From the NCBI RefSeq assembly GCF_018343525.1, contig NZ_JAGYPH010000003.1, positions 1,486-65,485 of the forward strand: a stretch of 64,000 nucleotides of DNA, read 5' to 3'. This stretch comes from Lederbergia citrea. Its GTDB lineage: Bacteria > Bacillota > Bacilli > Bacillales > Bacillaceae_C. Shown here piece by piece: positions 43,995 to 53,790 of this stretch. A program made the translations under genes and the position numbers. The notes beneath the pieces are model-generated. The model saw only the letters and a list, made by a program, of their open reading frames with translations. It was not told where the DNA came from and searched no databases. Position 1 is the first letter of the stretch, and each line of letters starts with the position of its first letter.

Positions 43995-44960
43995 TTGAAG
44001 AAAAGCTTTTTATATGGCGCTTTTTTATGTTTGATCGCCAGTATTTCGTGGGGAGCGATGTTTCCTGTCGCCCATCACTCTTTCCAATATATCGAACCTT
44101 TCTACTTTACTATTCTTCGATATATTCCAGTCGCAATAATACTAGTAATCATGTTATGGATGAAGGAAGGGAAACAAGCCTTCAAAACAGAAGGTAGAGG
44201 ACTAGCTTTATGGTTTTATGGAACGATGGCCTTTACTGTTTATAATTTATTGATCTTCTGGGGACAAGATGCCCTGGGGAATTCCGGTGTTTTACTCGCT
44301 TCCATTATGGAATCGCTTATGCCAATGATTTCTGTGCTTATTCTATGGATCATCAGCAGCCAACGTCCAAACAAGAATACGCTTTTCAGTATCGCAATCG
44401 CTTTTATCGGCGTTTTGTTTGTAATCACAAAAGGAAATCTTACAAGCTTACTTTCTATGAATAACGAGCTCATTCCGATGCTTGCTCTCCTTGTATCTGT
44501 GATTGGCTGGGTAGTCTATACAATGGGTGGCGCACGTTTCGCCAATTGGTCTGCTCTTCGATATTCTGCACTAAGCTGTCTATATGGTACAGCTACAGCG
44601 ACCGTGATTGTACTTTTAGCAACAGCAGCAGGCTGGGTGGAAGTTCCAACCATTTCAGCCATTCGCTCTGTCCAGCTTGATCTTGCGTTTATGATTATTT
44701 TCCCTGGGTTAATTGCACTGCTCGGATGGAATGTCGGCGTCAGTATTTTGAAGCCGGTAAACGGGCTTCTTTTTATCAACTTTGTGCCTGTTACCACTGT
44801 TGTGGTGACTTTTATTCAAGGACATGCTTTAACCATTTACGAGTTAATTGGGATGCTATTAGTGATTACAGCGCTTATGCTCAATAACATTTCTCAGCGT
44901 CGAAAAGCGGAAAGAGAAATCGTTCCGGAAACAGGCAAGACATTACGATCTGCTTCATGA
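43995..44960 (+). CDS. EamA-family (DMT) transporter
   Basis: 321 aa, ten membrane helices in two EamA repeats (LCLIASISWGAMFPVAHHSF and GWVVYTMGGARFANW repeat starts). DMT-superfamily exporters move amino acids or other small metabolites. TTG start at 43995 behind CTGGAGGG. Confidence 0.92.
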   Translation: MKKSFLYGAFLCLIASISWGAMFPVAHHSFQYIEPFYFTILRYIPVAIILVIMLWMKEGKQAFKTEGRGLALWFYGTMAFTVYNLLIFWGQDALGNSGVLLASIMESLMPMISVLILWIISSQRPNKNTLFSIAIAFIGVLFVITKGNLTSLLSMNNELIPMLALLVSVIGWVVYTMGGARFANWSALRYSALSCLYGTATATVIVLLATAAGWVEVPTISAIRSVQLDLAFMIIFPGLIALLGWNVGVSILKPVNGLLFINFVPVTTVVVTFIQGHALTIYELIGMLLVITALMLNNISQRRKAEREIVPETGKTLRSAS

Positions 44961-44961
44961 G

Positions 44962-45005
44962 AAAAGCCGGTAAACCCATTTTAAAGGGTACCGGCTTTTT
45001 TAAAA
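44962..45005. terminator. Bidirectional terminator
   Basis: AAAAGCCGGTA-AACCC / GGG-TACCGGCTTTTTT between convergent genes. Confidence 0.92.
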
Positions 45006-45007
45006 TC

Positions 45008-45220
45008 TTACAGTTCCTTCTCTCCTGCTGATCCTCTTTTATCCTGTTCATTTTCTTCTCGTTCTTCGACAAGTTCGTCCGATATATCGTCAATTGGCAT
45101 GACTAGTTGGTCGCGCTGTGATTGTTTTTCTTGATCTTTCATAAAGGCCTCGTCTTTTTCGTTTCTTTCTCTCAACACCTTGTCACGGTTGATTTTGTTT
45201 TGGGTTGGTTCATGACTCAT
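45008..45220 (-). CDS. Small charged hypothetical protein
   Basis: 70 aa, more than a third charged residues, no hydrophobic core; DKVLRERNEKDEAFMKDQEK and a Glu-rich end (DELVEEREENEQDKRG). GTGGAGGGA ribosome site fixes the start at 45220. Likely disordered; family not recognised. Confidence 0.72.
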   Translation of the reverse strand: MSHEPTQNKINRDKVLRERNEKDEAFMKDQEKQSQRDQLVMPIDDISDELVEEREENEQDKRGSAGEKEL

Positions 45221-45301
45221 GAAAATCCCTCCACTTCGTTTACTTTCCTTTTTCCGAAAATGGCGTGTATAAAACATTTCATATAAATCTATGAACTCCA
45301 T

Positions 45302-45334
45302 AAAAAAAGATCAACCCATTGAGGGTTGATCTTA
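45302..45334 (-). terminator. Terminator of the peptide transporter operon
   Basis: Minus strand AAGATCAACCC, 5-nt loop, GGGTTGATCTT, then TTTTT. Confidence 0.88.
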
Positions 45335-45343
45335 ACATGATGA

Positions 45344-46360
45344 TTACGAATAACTTGGCTTGATTTTCCCACTTTGAATTTCTTCTACAAAGTGACATGC
45401 TGCTTCGTGGCCTTCGCTCATGTTTGCATGAGTTTGTAATTGCGGCACTTCGGTTTTACAGCGTTCTTGTGCAAACGGGCAGCGCGTATGGAAACGGCAC
45501 CCGCTTGGCGGATTGATTGGTGATGGAACGTCACCTTTTAGTACGATTTGCGAACTCGCATGCTCAGGATCGGGAACAGGAATAGCTGAAAGCAATGCTT
45601 TTGTATACGGATGCTTAGGACTGTCAAACAATGAATTTTTATCTGCAATTTCAACGATTTTTCCTAAATACATCACGATGACACGATCAGAAATATGTCG
45701 TACAACACCGAGGTCATGCGAGATAAATAAATAAGTTAAATGATACTCATCTTGCAATTCTTGCAGCAAATTTAAAACCTGCGCCTGAATCGAAACGTCC
45801 AGAGCGGATACAGCTTCGTCGCAAATAATCAGTTTTGGATCGACGGATAAGGCTCTCGCAATCCCGATCCGCTGGCGTTGTCCACCTGAAAACTCATGTG
45901 GGTAACGGTCAGCCTGATATTCGTTCAAACCGACAGTTTCCAGTAATTCAAGTACACGTTCACGACGTTTTTCTTTCGGAACTGCATTTTGAATTTCCAT
46001 TGCCTCTGTTAATATATCCGCCACAGTCTGGCGAGGGTTAATAGAAGCATACGGGTCTTGGAAAATAATTTGTAAATCCTTACGATATTTACGCATTTCC
46101 CTTTTCGAAAGTGACGCTAGATCAACATCTTTGAAAGTAACTTTACCTTCTGTCGGCTCTTCCAAACGAAGAATCGCCCGCCCAGTTGTTGACTTTCCGC
46201 ATCCGGACTCCCCCACAATACTGACCGTTTCACCTTCATATACTGTAAAACTTATATCATCAACTGCTTTTACATGATTGACTGTTCGGCCTAAAAATCC
46301 ACCTTTAATAGGAAAGTATTGTTTTAAACCATCAACTTTTAACAGCTCTTTTTTCGCCAT
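45344..46360 (-). CDS. Oligopeptide ABC transporter ATPase (OppF/DppF-like)
   Basis: 338 aa. Walker [11 protein letters not shown]-loop [13 protein letters not shown], signature LSGGQ-type [15 protein letters not shown], Walker [13 protein letters not shown], and the C-terminal oligopeptide-type extension with [14 protein letters not shown], whose cysteines bind an Fe-S cluster in some homologues. It overlaps the upstream ATPase gene by 29 bp. Confidence 0.95.
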   Translation of the reverse strand: MAKKELLKVDGLKQYFPIKGGFLGRTVNHVKAVDDISFTVYEGETVSIVGESGCGKSTTGRAILRLEEPTEGKVTFKDVDLASLSKREMRKYRKDLQIIFQDPYASINPRQTVADILTEAMEIQNAVPKEKRRERVLELLETVGLNEYQADRYPHEFSGGQRQRIGIARALSVDPKLIICDEAVSALDVSIQAQVLNLLQELQDEYHLTYLFISHDLGVVRHISDRVIVMYLGKIVEIADKNSLFDSPKHPYTKALLSAIPVPDPEHASSQIVLKGDVPSPINPPSGCRFHTRCPFAQERCKTEVPQLQTHANMSEGHEAACHFVEEIQSGKIKPSYS

Positions 46361-47366
46361 GAATATTCACCTCCGGATCGCCATCCCATTCATCTGAGTA
46401 AATCCAGCAACGGATTTGATTACCTTCTTCATCATTGACCAATACAGGCATCTTCGTTCTGCAAAGGTCGGTAGCAAACGGACAACGCGGTGCAAACCTG
46501 CAGCCTGCAGGCATTTCATGCGCATTTGGCACATTACCTTTAATTGGAATGAGTTTTTCCTGCTCAATGTCATGACGGGGCAGGGAATTCAACAACCCGA
46601 CGGTATATGGATGTTTCGGTTTTTTAAATAGAGATTTTACATCAGCATATTCTACTACTTGTCCAGCGTACATAACGGATACAAAATTACATGTTTCGGC
46701 AACTACACCAAGATCGTGGGTAATAAAAATTACCGCCATGTCCATACGCTTTTGTAAATCTTTGATCAGACGTAAAATTTGTGCCTGAATCGTTACATCA
46801 AGCGCAGTAGTCGGCTCATCAGCAATTAAAATTTCCGGACTGCAAGCAAGCGCCATAGCAATCATTACGCGCTGACGCATCCCTCCCGACAGCTCAAATG
46901 GATACTGCTTCACACGTTGTTCTGGAGAAGGAATGCCAACAAGCTTAAGTAGCTCCACAGCTCTTTTCATCGCTTCTTTTTTAGATAGCTTTTCGTGAAT
47001 GATTACTGACTCACTAATCTGTTCACCGACAGTAAAAACGGGATTCAAGGATGTCATTGGCTCTTGGAAAATCATTGAAATGACATTACCACGAATTCCG
47101 CGCATCTGTTTCTCAGATAAATCAAGCAGGTTCTGTCCTTTAAACAGCACTTCCCCTTCTTTCGTTTTCCCGCTACTTGGCAGCAAGCGCATAAGTGATA
47201 GCGATGTAATACTTTTCCCTGACCCGGATTCACCGACAATTCCAAGTGTTTTACCTTTCGGAACGGTAAAGCTTACTCCGTCCACCGCACGTACTTCGCC
47301 GCCATCTGTATAAAATGATGTCTTCAAATTACGAACTTCCAAAAAGGCTGAATCAGAATGTTTCAT
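46332..47366 (-). CDS. Oligopeptide ABC transporter ATPase (OppD/DppD-like)
   Basis: 344 aa. Walker [10 protein letters not shown], signature [15 protein letters not shown], Walker [13 protein letters not shown]-terminal [14 protein letters not shown]. Forms the ATPase heterodimer with the product of 45344-46360. TGAGGTGAG ribosome site. Confidence 0.95.
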   Translation of the reverse strand: MKHSDSAFLEVRNLKTSFYTDGGEVRAVDGVSFTVPKGKTLGIVGESGSGKSITSLSLMRLLPSSGKTKEGEVLFKGQNLLDLSEKQMRGIRGNVISMIFQEPMTSLNPVFTVGEQISESVIIHEKLSKKEAMKRAVELLKLVGIPSPEQRVKQYPFELSGGMRQRVMIAMALACSPEILIADEPTTALDVTIQAQILRLIKDLQKRMDMAVIFITHDLGVVAETCNFVSVMYAGQVVEYADVKSLFKKPKHPYTVGLLNSLPRHDIEQEKLIPIKGNVPNAHEMPAGCRFAPRCPFATDLCRTKMPVLVNDEEGNQIRCWIYSDEWDGDPEVNIHGEKRAVKS

Positions 47367-47398
47367 TAAAAACTCACCTCATTTCTTTTATGTCTCAA

Positions 47399-48340
47399 TT
47401 AGTTCATATCAATTCGTTTATTAAGCAATCTGTATGATATATCTACGATTAAGTTAACGAGAACGAATAGGGTAGAAATGACAAGCACTGTTCCCTGAAC
47501 AATTGGAAAATCACGCTGACGGATTGCATCAACTGTCAGGCGGCCCATCCCATTGATGGCAAAAATCGTTTCTGTCAGGACGGCCCCTCCGAGGAATGCC
47601 CCGAATTCAAGGCCAACGACGGTAATGACAGGAATTAATGCATTTTTTAGAGCATGCCTGTAAATCACGGTGCGCTCTGAAACACCCTTGGCACGAGCTG
47701 TACGAATGTAATCTTGTCCGATTACTTCTAACATCGAAGAACGGGTCATTCTAGCAATGATTGCGGCTCCCCCCGTACCTAATGTAATGACGGGTAAAAT
47801 CACTTGGCGCCAATCGTCGCCCCAGCCCGAAGGCCTCATTTTAAGGAATTCAGGCAGCCAACTCGCATCGACTGCAAACCATTGAATAAGGACAAGTCCC
47901 ATCCAGAAGTTTGGCATGGAAAGTCCGAATAAAGCAATAATCATGATTGTGACATCAGATAATGTGTAATGACGAACTGCCGAAATGATTCCAGCGATTA
48001 ATCCGATAAAAACGGCGAGCAAAGTAGAATAGAATGCCAGCTCCACTGTCACCAAAAATCTCGTTTGAATTTCCTCCATTACAGGGCGGCCGCTTCTGAT
48101 CGAGCTTCCTAAATCTCCTTGTAAAGCATTCGAAATATAAGAGAAATATTGAACATGGACAGGTTCATTTAACCCGAGCTTTTCACGGATTTGCTCAACT
48201 GTTTTTTCTGATGCTCCTTCCCCTGCAATGATTTGTGCAGGGTCACCCGGAATAAGATGCATCAATGAAAATACTAAAATAGAAACACCAATTAAGACGG
48301 GAATGGTTTGTAATAAACGTCTAATAATAAATTTAGTCAA
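47399..48340 (-). CDS. Peptide ABC transporter permease (DppB/OppB-like)
   Basis: 313 aa, six membrane helices. N-terminal FIIRRLLQTIPVLIGVSILV and the EAA loop (DYIRTARAKGVSERTVIYRH) are typical. TTG start at 48340 behind GGAGGG. Unusually, it lies downstream of the C-type permease gene. Confidence 0.95.
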   Translation of the reverse strand: MTKFIIRRLLQTIPVLIGVSILVFSLMHLIPGDPAQIIAGEGASEKTVEQIREKLGLNEPVHVQYFSYISNALQGDLGSSIRSGRPVMEEIQTRFLVTVELAFYSTLLAVFIGLIAGIISAVRHYTLSDVTIMIIALFGLSMPNFWMGLVLIQWFAVDASWLPEFLKMRPSGWGDDWRQVILPVITLGTGGAAIIARMTRSSMLEVIGQDYIRTARAKGVSERTVIYRHALKNALIPVITVVGLEFGAFLGGAVLTETIFAINGMGRLTVDAIRQRDFPIVQGTVLVISTLFVLVNLIVDISYRLLNKRIDMN

Positions 48341-48356
48341 GTTTCTGCACCCTCCA

Positions 48357-49250
48357 CTACTTCTTCATTTTTGGATCGAGTGCATCTCTCAACCCATCAC
48401 CGAAAATATTAAAAGCAAGTACAACTAGTACAATCATAATTCCTGGAACCAATACCATATGCGGCGCCTCAGCCATATACGACCTGCCATCACTTAGCAT
48501 GGCACCCCATTCTGGAGTAGGCGGTTGTGCACCAAGACCAAGGAACGACAAACCGCTCGCAGTCAGAACTGCTGTAGCAATACGAAGCGTAGCTTGTACA
48601 ATAATTGGAGACATAACATTTGGCAAGATGTGTTTAAATATAATCCGCATATCCGAAGCCCCGAGCGCTCTAACAGCATCTATGTATTCTAATTTTCTGA
48701 CAGTTAGAGTAGAGCCCCGCACAATTCTTGCAAAAGCAGGAATAGAAAATACCCCGACTGCAATAATGACATTCGTTAAGCTTCCTCCAAGAACACTCAC
48801 AATGGCCAGAGCCAAAATGATTCCAGGGAATGCAAGTAACACATCCATAATTCTCATGATGATTGTATCAGTAGCACCACCATAATAACCCGATATGATG
48901 CCAAAGATAACACCAATCACGCCGCCAATGGCTACGGAGAAAAAGCCAACAAATAATGTAAGGCCCATCCCATGGATTATTCTAGTAAAAATATCTCTTC
49001 CAAAATTATCTGTTCCTAACCAATGCTCCGCAGATGGACTCTTCAGTTTATTCAAAATATCTATACCACTTGGATCTTTCGTAGTGAATAACGGTCCTAT
49101 TATTGCAGTAAGAACAAAAAGTAGAATTAATATGCCACCAACAACAGCCGCTTTATTCTTTCTCAGTCTTTTCCAGATAGTTTTATAGTATTCAATTCGT
49201 GGATTTGACTGCTTTTGGCGAACAGTAGGTTGCATTGTTTGTTGAGTCAA
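48357..49250 (-). CDS. Peptide ABC transporter permease (DppC/OppC-like)
   Basis: 297 aa with the OppC N-terminal segment (RLRKNKAAVVGGILILLFVL), HWLGTDNFGRDIFTRIIHG motif and EAA loop EYIDAVRALGASDMRIIFKH. TTG start at 49250 behind GAAGGAG. First gene of the transporter operon; 16 bp from the B-type permease. Confidence 0.95.
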   Translation of the reverse strand: MTQQTMQPTVRQKQSNPRIEYYKTIWKRLRKNKAAVVGGILILLFVLTAIIGPLFTTKDPSGIDILNKLKSPSAEHWLGTDNFGRDIFTRIIHGMGLTLFVGFFSVAIGGVIGVIFGIISGYYGGATDTIIMRIMDVLLAFPGIILALAIVSVLGGSLTNVIIAVGVFSIPAFARIVRGSTLTVRKLEYIDAVRALGASDMRIIFKHILPNVMSPIIVQATLRIATAVLTASGLSFLGLGAQPPTPEWGAMLSDGRSYMAEAPHMVLVPGIMIVLVVLAFNIFGDGLRDALDPKMKK

Positions 49251-49558
49251 TTACAAACACTCCTTCCAACTCAAATTTTCTCATAATTACTATATTAACT
49301 CACTTACTCTTTGAAAGTAAACACCGAAATTACTATCTTAAAATAATAAAAAATGAATTTTAAATAATATTTATTTATCCGGCAGTTAAAAAATTCCTTT
49401 TATTTACTATATTTACCGCCTAACGAATCAATTTTACAACTATACTAAATATTATTAAAAAATAATATAATTACGAATGGTTGTTCTTGAAATATATAGT
49501 ATGTTATATTTTTTCTGATTACTTTATTAATCAAAATATATTATTGGGGGATAACACC
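49251..49558. other. Divergent promoter region of the peptide transporter
   Basis: 308 bp, very AT-rich. On the plus strand a possible promoter TTGTTC-N18-TATATT (about 49471-49508) precedes the binding-protein gene. Several AATATTATT-type stretches resemble the CodY consensus only loosely. No small gene seen. Confidence 0.45.
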
Positions 49559-51178
49559 ATGAGAAAAAACAGAAAGTTTTGGCTTCTCACCTTAACACTT
49601 GTCATGTCCATGTTCCTTGCAGCATGTGCAGGAGGAAGCGACAAGGGCACAGATAAGGCAGAGGATAATAACAAAGGAACTGGTAGCGGCTCCGAAGAAG
49701 CGAAAGCTGGCGGAGATCTCATCCTTGATGTATTGTCGGATGCATCATCATTGGATGCACACGGCTCTAATGATGTAGTTTCTTCTAATATTCAAGCGAA
49801 TATTTTTGAAACACTCGTAAAACGTAATGACAAGAACGAAATCGAACCCGGCCTTGCAAAGTCTTGGAAACAAGTTGACGAACTGACTTGGGAATTTACA
49901 CTTCGTGATGACGTTACATTCCATGATGGCGAGAAATTCAATGCTGAAGCAGTAAAAGCGAATTTAGATCGTATTCGAGATTCAAAAGTTGCTTCCCCAC
50001 GCTTCTTCTTATTTGAAATGATCAATAAAGTAGAAGCTGTCGACGATACAACAGTTCGCATTACAACTGAATATCCTTTCTCTCCATTATTGGCTCACTT
50101 GTCTCACAACGGCGGTGGCATGATGAGTCCCAAAACTATCGAAGCTGATTATGAGGGCATGAAAGAAGGGAAAGACCCAGGTGCTGTTATTTCAGCAAAC
50201 CCAGTGGGAACTGGCTATTTCAAGTTTGATAGCTGGAATTCAGGTAGTCAAATCAAGCTTGTGAAAAATGAAGAGTATTGGGATACTCCAGCTCTAGTTG
50301 ATTCTGTTACTTTCAAAGTAGTTCCTGAAAGTGCTACAAGAATTGCTGACTTAGAAACTGGTAATGCACATATTGCCGACCCTGTTAACCCAAACGAAGT
50401 AAAAGGCGTAAATAATTCAGGAAATGCAACAGTAAACCAAAAAGCATCTTCAAGCTTATCTTATATTGGATTTAATACTGAAAAAGAGCCTTTCAATAAT
50501 GTAAAAGTACGTCAAGCGATTGCTATGCTCATTAATAAAGAGGAAATCATCGAAGGCGTATATGAAGGTTTTGGTATTCCAGCTGTAGGTCCACTAGCAC
50601 CTGGCATCTTCGGATTCAATAAAGATGTTCCAGTTGTAAAGCATGACGTAGAAAAAGCAAAAGAGCTTTTAAAAGAAGCAGGTTACGAAAAAGGATTTAA
50701 AACATCAATCTGGACAAATGATAACCAACAACGTATGGATACAGCTATATTAGTTCAACAAAGACTGAAAGAAGCTAACATCGATGTAGCGATTGAAGTC
50801 ATGGAGTTTGGGGCTTATTTGGAAAAATCAGCTGCAGGTGAACATGATATGTACATTCTTGGCTGGTCTAACCCAACAGGTGACGCTGACTACGGTATGT
50901 ACGCTCTATTCCATTCATCACAAAAAGGCAACCCAGGTAACCGTTCTTTCTATGAAAACCCTGAAGTAGACAAGTTGCTTGATGAAGGACGACGTGAAGC
51001 AGATCCTGCCAAGCGTGAAGAAATTTATAAAAAAGTCCAAGAACATCTAGTTGAAGATGCCCCAATGGTATTCATTCACCACCAAGAATACTTAACCGGC
51101 GTTAGCAACAAAATTGATGGTTTCGATATTGATACATCAGGTATTTACCAGCTTAAAAACATTCATTTTGTAGAGTAA
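49559..51178 (+). CDS. Peptide ABC transporter substrate-binding lipoprotein
   Basis: 539 aa. Lipoprotein signal peptide with lipobox LAAC (Cys at about residue 22), a Gly/Ser/Asp linker, then an SBP family 5 fold (FETLVKRNDKNEIEPGLAKSW, WEFTLRDDVTFHDGEKFNAE). It captures di/oligopeptides or glutathione-like ligands outside the membrane. The start at 49559 follows TTGGGGGAT; the earlier opening at 49481 is inside the promoter region. Transcribed away from its own permease/ATPase genes. Confidence 0.95.
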   Translation: MRKNRKFWLLTLTLVMSMFLAACAGGSDKGTDKAEDNNKGTGSGSEEAKAGGDLILDVLSDASSLDAHGSNDVVSSNIQANIFETLVKRNDKNEIEPGLAKSWKQVDELTWEFTLRDDVTFHDGEKFNAEAVKANLDRIRDSKVASPRFFLFEMINKVEAVDDTTVRITTEYPFSPLLAHLSHNGGGMMSPKTIEADYEGMKEGKDPGAVISANPVGTGYFKFDSWNSGSQIKLVKNEEYWDTPALVDSVTFKVVPESATRIADLETGNAHIADPVNPNEVKGVNNSGNATVNQKASSSLSYIGFNTEKEPFNNVKVRQAIAMLINKEEIIEGVYEGFGIPAVGPLAPGIFGFNKDVPVVKHDVEKAKELLKEAGYEKGFKTSIWTNDNQQRMDTAILVQQRLKEANIDVAIEVMEFGAYLEKSAAGEHDMYILGWSNPTGDADYGMYALFHSSQKGNPGNRSFYENPEVDKLLDEGRREADPAKREEIYKKVQEHLVEDAPMVFIHHQEYLTGVSNKIDGFDIDTSGIYQLKNIHFVE

Positions 51179-51186
51179 TAGAGAAT

Positions 51187-51216
51187 AAACCGGTTCATCA
51201 TGAACCGGTTTTTTTA
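51187..51216 (+). terminator. Terminator after the binding-protein gene
   Basis: AACCGGTTCA, TCA, TGAACCGGTT followed by TTTTTAT; it reaches the stop codon of the convergent TatD-type gene. Confidence 0.9.
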
Positions 51217-51987
51217 TATCCCATAAAAATATTTTGTATTATTATACAGCGTTTCGTATATGGACGTTACCTCTTCTTTTTTTAGCTCGGAAATGGCGTT
51301 TATTGATTGATGGATCATCCATGGATGCGTCATTTTTCCGCTAAAAATTCCTTCGAATGGCCAAGGTCCATCTGTCTCTACCATCATTTTCTCAATTGGA
51401 TATATTTTTACTAGCTCCTGGATTTCCTGTTCATATAATACATCAGGGGTGACTGAAATATAGTAGCCATTCTTTATCATCCGCTCAATTGTTGCAACAT
51501 TCCCTTTGAACCAATGAAAATGCGCGTTTTTGATGTTATACTTCTCTAATAGATCGCAAACAACCGGCGCATCATCATAAACCGCATGAAGAACAATTGG
51601 CTTCTCCCACCTTTTTGCTAGTTTCAAAAAAGATTCGAGTAGCTCGATGTAACCTTCCAATCTAAAAGATCTGCTTTCTGTACGTAAATAATACGGCAGC
51701 CCCACTTCCCCAATCGCGATCATCTTATCTTTATTTTTCTCTATCCAGGAAATTAATTCACCAACATCAGAGTCCGATGGCAATTCTTGCTCAGGGTGAA
51801 ACCCGAAAGCGGGCTTCACTTGCAGATATTGATTGGCAAGCTCAATATTCCTTTTGCATGATGCCAAATCAAACGAGACTGAGATAATATTTGTGCATTG
51901 AATACGGTTCAAGCCCTTCATCATGAGCTCGATTTCGTTGTCTTGATAATGGTCCAAATGAATATGTGCATCAATGATCTGTCTCAT
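51214..51987 (-). CDS. TatD-type metal-dependent hydrolase
   Basis: About 257 aa amidohydrolase-fold TIM barrel: DAHIHLDHY metal site, AFGFHPEQE, GEVGLPYYL, VLHAVYDD, HFHWFKG and VETDGPWPF give the metal ligands of the TatD group. As last gene of a TPP-riboswitch operon it may hydrolyse an imported thiamine breakdown product; this is inference, since characterised TatD proteins are mainly nucleases. The start at 51987 overlaps the ThiZ-like gene by 17 bp. Confidence 0.87.
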   Translation of the reverse strand: MRQIIDAHIHLDHYQDNEIELMMKGLNRIQCTNIISVSFDLASCKRNIELANQYLQVKPAFGFHPEQELPSDSDVGELISWIEKNKDKMIAIGEVGLPYYLRTESRSFRLEGYIELLESFLKLAKRWEKPIVLHAVYDDAPVVCDLLEKYNIKNAHFHWFKGNVATIERMIKNGYYISVTPDVLYEQEIQELVKIYPIEKMMVETDGPWPFEGIFSGKMTHPWMIHQSINAISELKKEEVTSIYETLYNNTKYFYGI

Positions 51988-52729
51988 TACCATCCTGCCT
52001 TTGAAAAATACTTTTATTCAGCTTTCGCTTCCACTCGAGAAATTCTTCTGTTAAAAGCAATTCTTTATTCCGCGGTCTTTTAAACGGAATCTTAAATTCA
52101 TTTACCATTTCGGCCGGGTTTGCTGATAAAACAATAATTCGATCTGAAAGAAAAAGAGCCTCATCAATATTATGAGTTACAAATAAAATGGTCCGCTTAT
52201 ACTCAGCCCAAATAGCCAATAGCCATTGATGCATTTCAAGCCTTGTGAAATCATCCAAAGCGGAAAACGGCTCATCCAGGCAGATGAGTGATTGCGGACT
52301 TAACAATGCCCTGATAAAAGCAACACGCTGCTTCATTCCGCCTGATAAAGCGTCAGGCAGTGAATCTTCATAGCCTGCAAGGCCAGCTTTTTGAATCATT
52401 TCAACTGCTTTCTCTTTATCCGCTTTACCATGCAGCTCTTGCCCAAGCATCGCGTTGTCAATAACTGTCCGCCATGGCAGTAATGCTGGCTGTTGTGGCA
52501 TATAGCTGATTAGACCTCTTTGACCAGTAATATTATTGCTATCTAAAATAATCTCTCCTTGATCTGGTTCGATCAATCCGCCAATCAGGTGAAACAAGGT
52601 GCTTTTTCCACTTCCTGATGGTCCGAGAATTGTAAGAAACTCTCCTTCCTCCACTTGAAGGCTCAGATGTTTCAGCACCTCTTTACCGTCAAAACTTTTA
52701 GAAAGTCTTTTGATTTCCAAATGCCCCAT
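51971..52729 (-). CDS. thiZ: ABC transporter ATPase, ThiZ-like
   Basis: 252 aa of the nitrate/sulfonate/taurine/thiamine-precursor class: Walker A GPSGSGKST, Q-loop MPQQPALLPW, signature LSGGMKQRVAFIRAL, Walker B LICLDEPFSALD. Grouped with ThiX and ThiY by the operon and riboswitch. Confidence 0.92.
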   Translation of the reverse strand: MGHLEIKRLSKSFDGKEVLKHLSLQVEEGEFLTILGPSGSGKSTLFHLIGGLIEPDQGEIILDSNNITGQRGLISYMPQQPALLPWRTVIDNAMLGQELHGKADKEKAVEMIQKAGLAGYEDSLPDALSGGMKQRVAFIRALLSPQSLICLDEPFSALDDFTRLEMHQWLLAIWAEYKRTILFVTHNIDEALFLSDRIIVLSANPAEMVNEFKIPFKRPRNKELLLTEEFLEWKRKLNKSIFQRQDGNETDH

Positions 52730-52730
52730 C

Positions 52731-53489
52731 TTACCGAGCCTCCTTTCTCCATTTGATTAGCCATTTTTCCCCTGCAGAAATCGCACCGAAAAATAGTAGG
52801 CTTAAAATCATAATGACTAAGATTGCTACAAATACACGATCCGTCCGAAATGATGAGGAGGCTAAGGTCATATAGACGCCGATTCCTTTTTTTGCACCTA
52901 ACCATTCTGAAATGACCGCGCCCATCACACTGTATGTCGCAGAGATTTTCAATCCAGAAAAAAGAGCGGGAAGAGCATTCGGCCATTCCAGTTTTGAAAA
53001 AACTTGAGTTTTTGTTGCTCCAGCCATGAGCATATAGTGCTTTATTTCAGGTGGGGAATTGCGAAAACCGCCTAGGGCAGCAACTGTAACTGGAAAAAAA
53101 CAGACGAGTGTAATGACAATGACTTTTGGCAGGAGTCCAAATCCGAACCAAATAACGAGCAATGGCGCTAAAACAATAATAGGAACATTTTGCGACAAGA
53201 TGAGCAGCGGATATATGGCTTCTTGTAATTTTGGAAGTAAATGCAACACTGTAGCTGTCAAGAGTCCCACTGTACAGCCGATGATGAATCCACCAAGTGA
53301 AAGTGCAATGGTTGACTGGATATGGGCCTGAAATTGGCTGAATCCGTTGATTGCTTCTGCCCCAATGGCGGAAGGTGCAGGGAGCAGCCAACTTGGAATA
53401 TCTGCCAATCTTACCGCTACTTCCCAAATAGACAACAAAAGGAGGAGGACCGCTGTCGGCCTCCATCCTTTTTTAATAAACGTTGACAT
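52731..53489 (-). CDS. thiX: ABC transporter permease, ThiX-like
   Basis: 252 aa, six membrane helices, EAA loop around PPEIKHYMLMAGATKTQVFSK. Its ATG overlaps the stop codon of the preceding gene (TAATG). Confidence 0.92.
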   Translation of the reverse strand: MSTFIKKGWRPTAVLLLLLSIWEVAVRLADIPSWLLPAPSAIGAEAINGFSQFQAHIQSTIALSLGGFIIGCTVGLLTATVLHLLPKLQEAIYPLLILSQNVPIIVLAPLLVIWFGFGLLPKVIVITLVCFFPVTVAALGGFRNSPPEIKHYMLMAGATKTQVFSKLEWPNALPALFSGLKISATYSVMGAVISEWLGAKKGIGVYMTLASSSFRTDRVFVAILVIMILSLLFFGAISAGEKWLIKWRKEAR

Positions 53490-53779
53490 TAGCTATATTT
53501 CTCCGTAAGCTGATCCATTGTAATGCCTGTAGGCTGATATAAAATTTTCACTTGTGAGATTACATTACTGCTGCCGATTTCAATCATCCGCTCGTTCATT
53601 TTTTCGATTATCTTCATTAATTCGTGAAGCTCACCTTCCATCGTTGTTTCTAATGGATGAACCTCATACTTTACGTCGGATTCTTGAATAATTTTAATCG
53701 CCTCATCCACGTAGGGAATGACATTCTCGCCATTTTTCGTTTTCGGAATGATTTGGATACTAATTAGTGCATTAGCCAT
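53489..53779 (-). CDS. Thiamine-binding protein (MTH1187/YqgV family)
   Basis: 96 aa: ISIQIIPKTKNGENVIPYVDEAI start, PLETTMEGELHELMKII middle, typical of the small MTH1187/YqgV/YkoF-like thiamine-binding fold. The position in a TPP-controlled operon supports a role in thiamine or precursor handling. Four-base coupling to thiX. Confidence 0.9.
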   Translation of the reverse strand: MANALISIQIIPKTKNGENVIPYVDEAIKIIQESDVKYEVHPLETTMEGELHELMKIIEKMNERMIEIGSSNVISQVKILYQPTGITMDQLTEKYS

Positions 53780-53790
53780 TCGTGCCCCTC

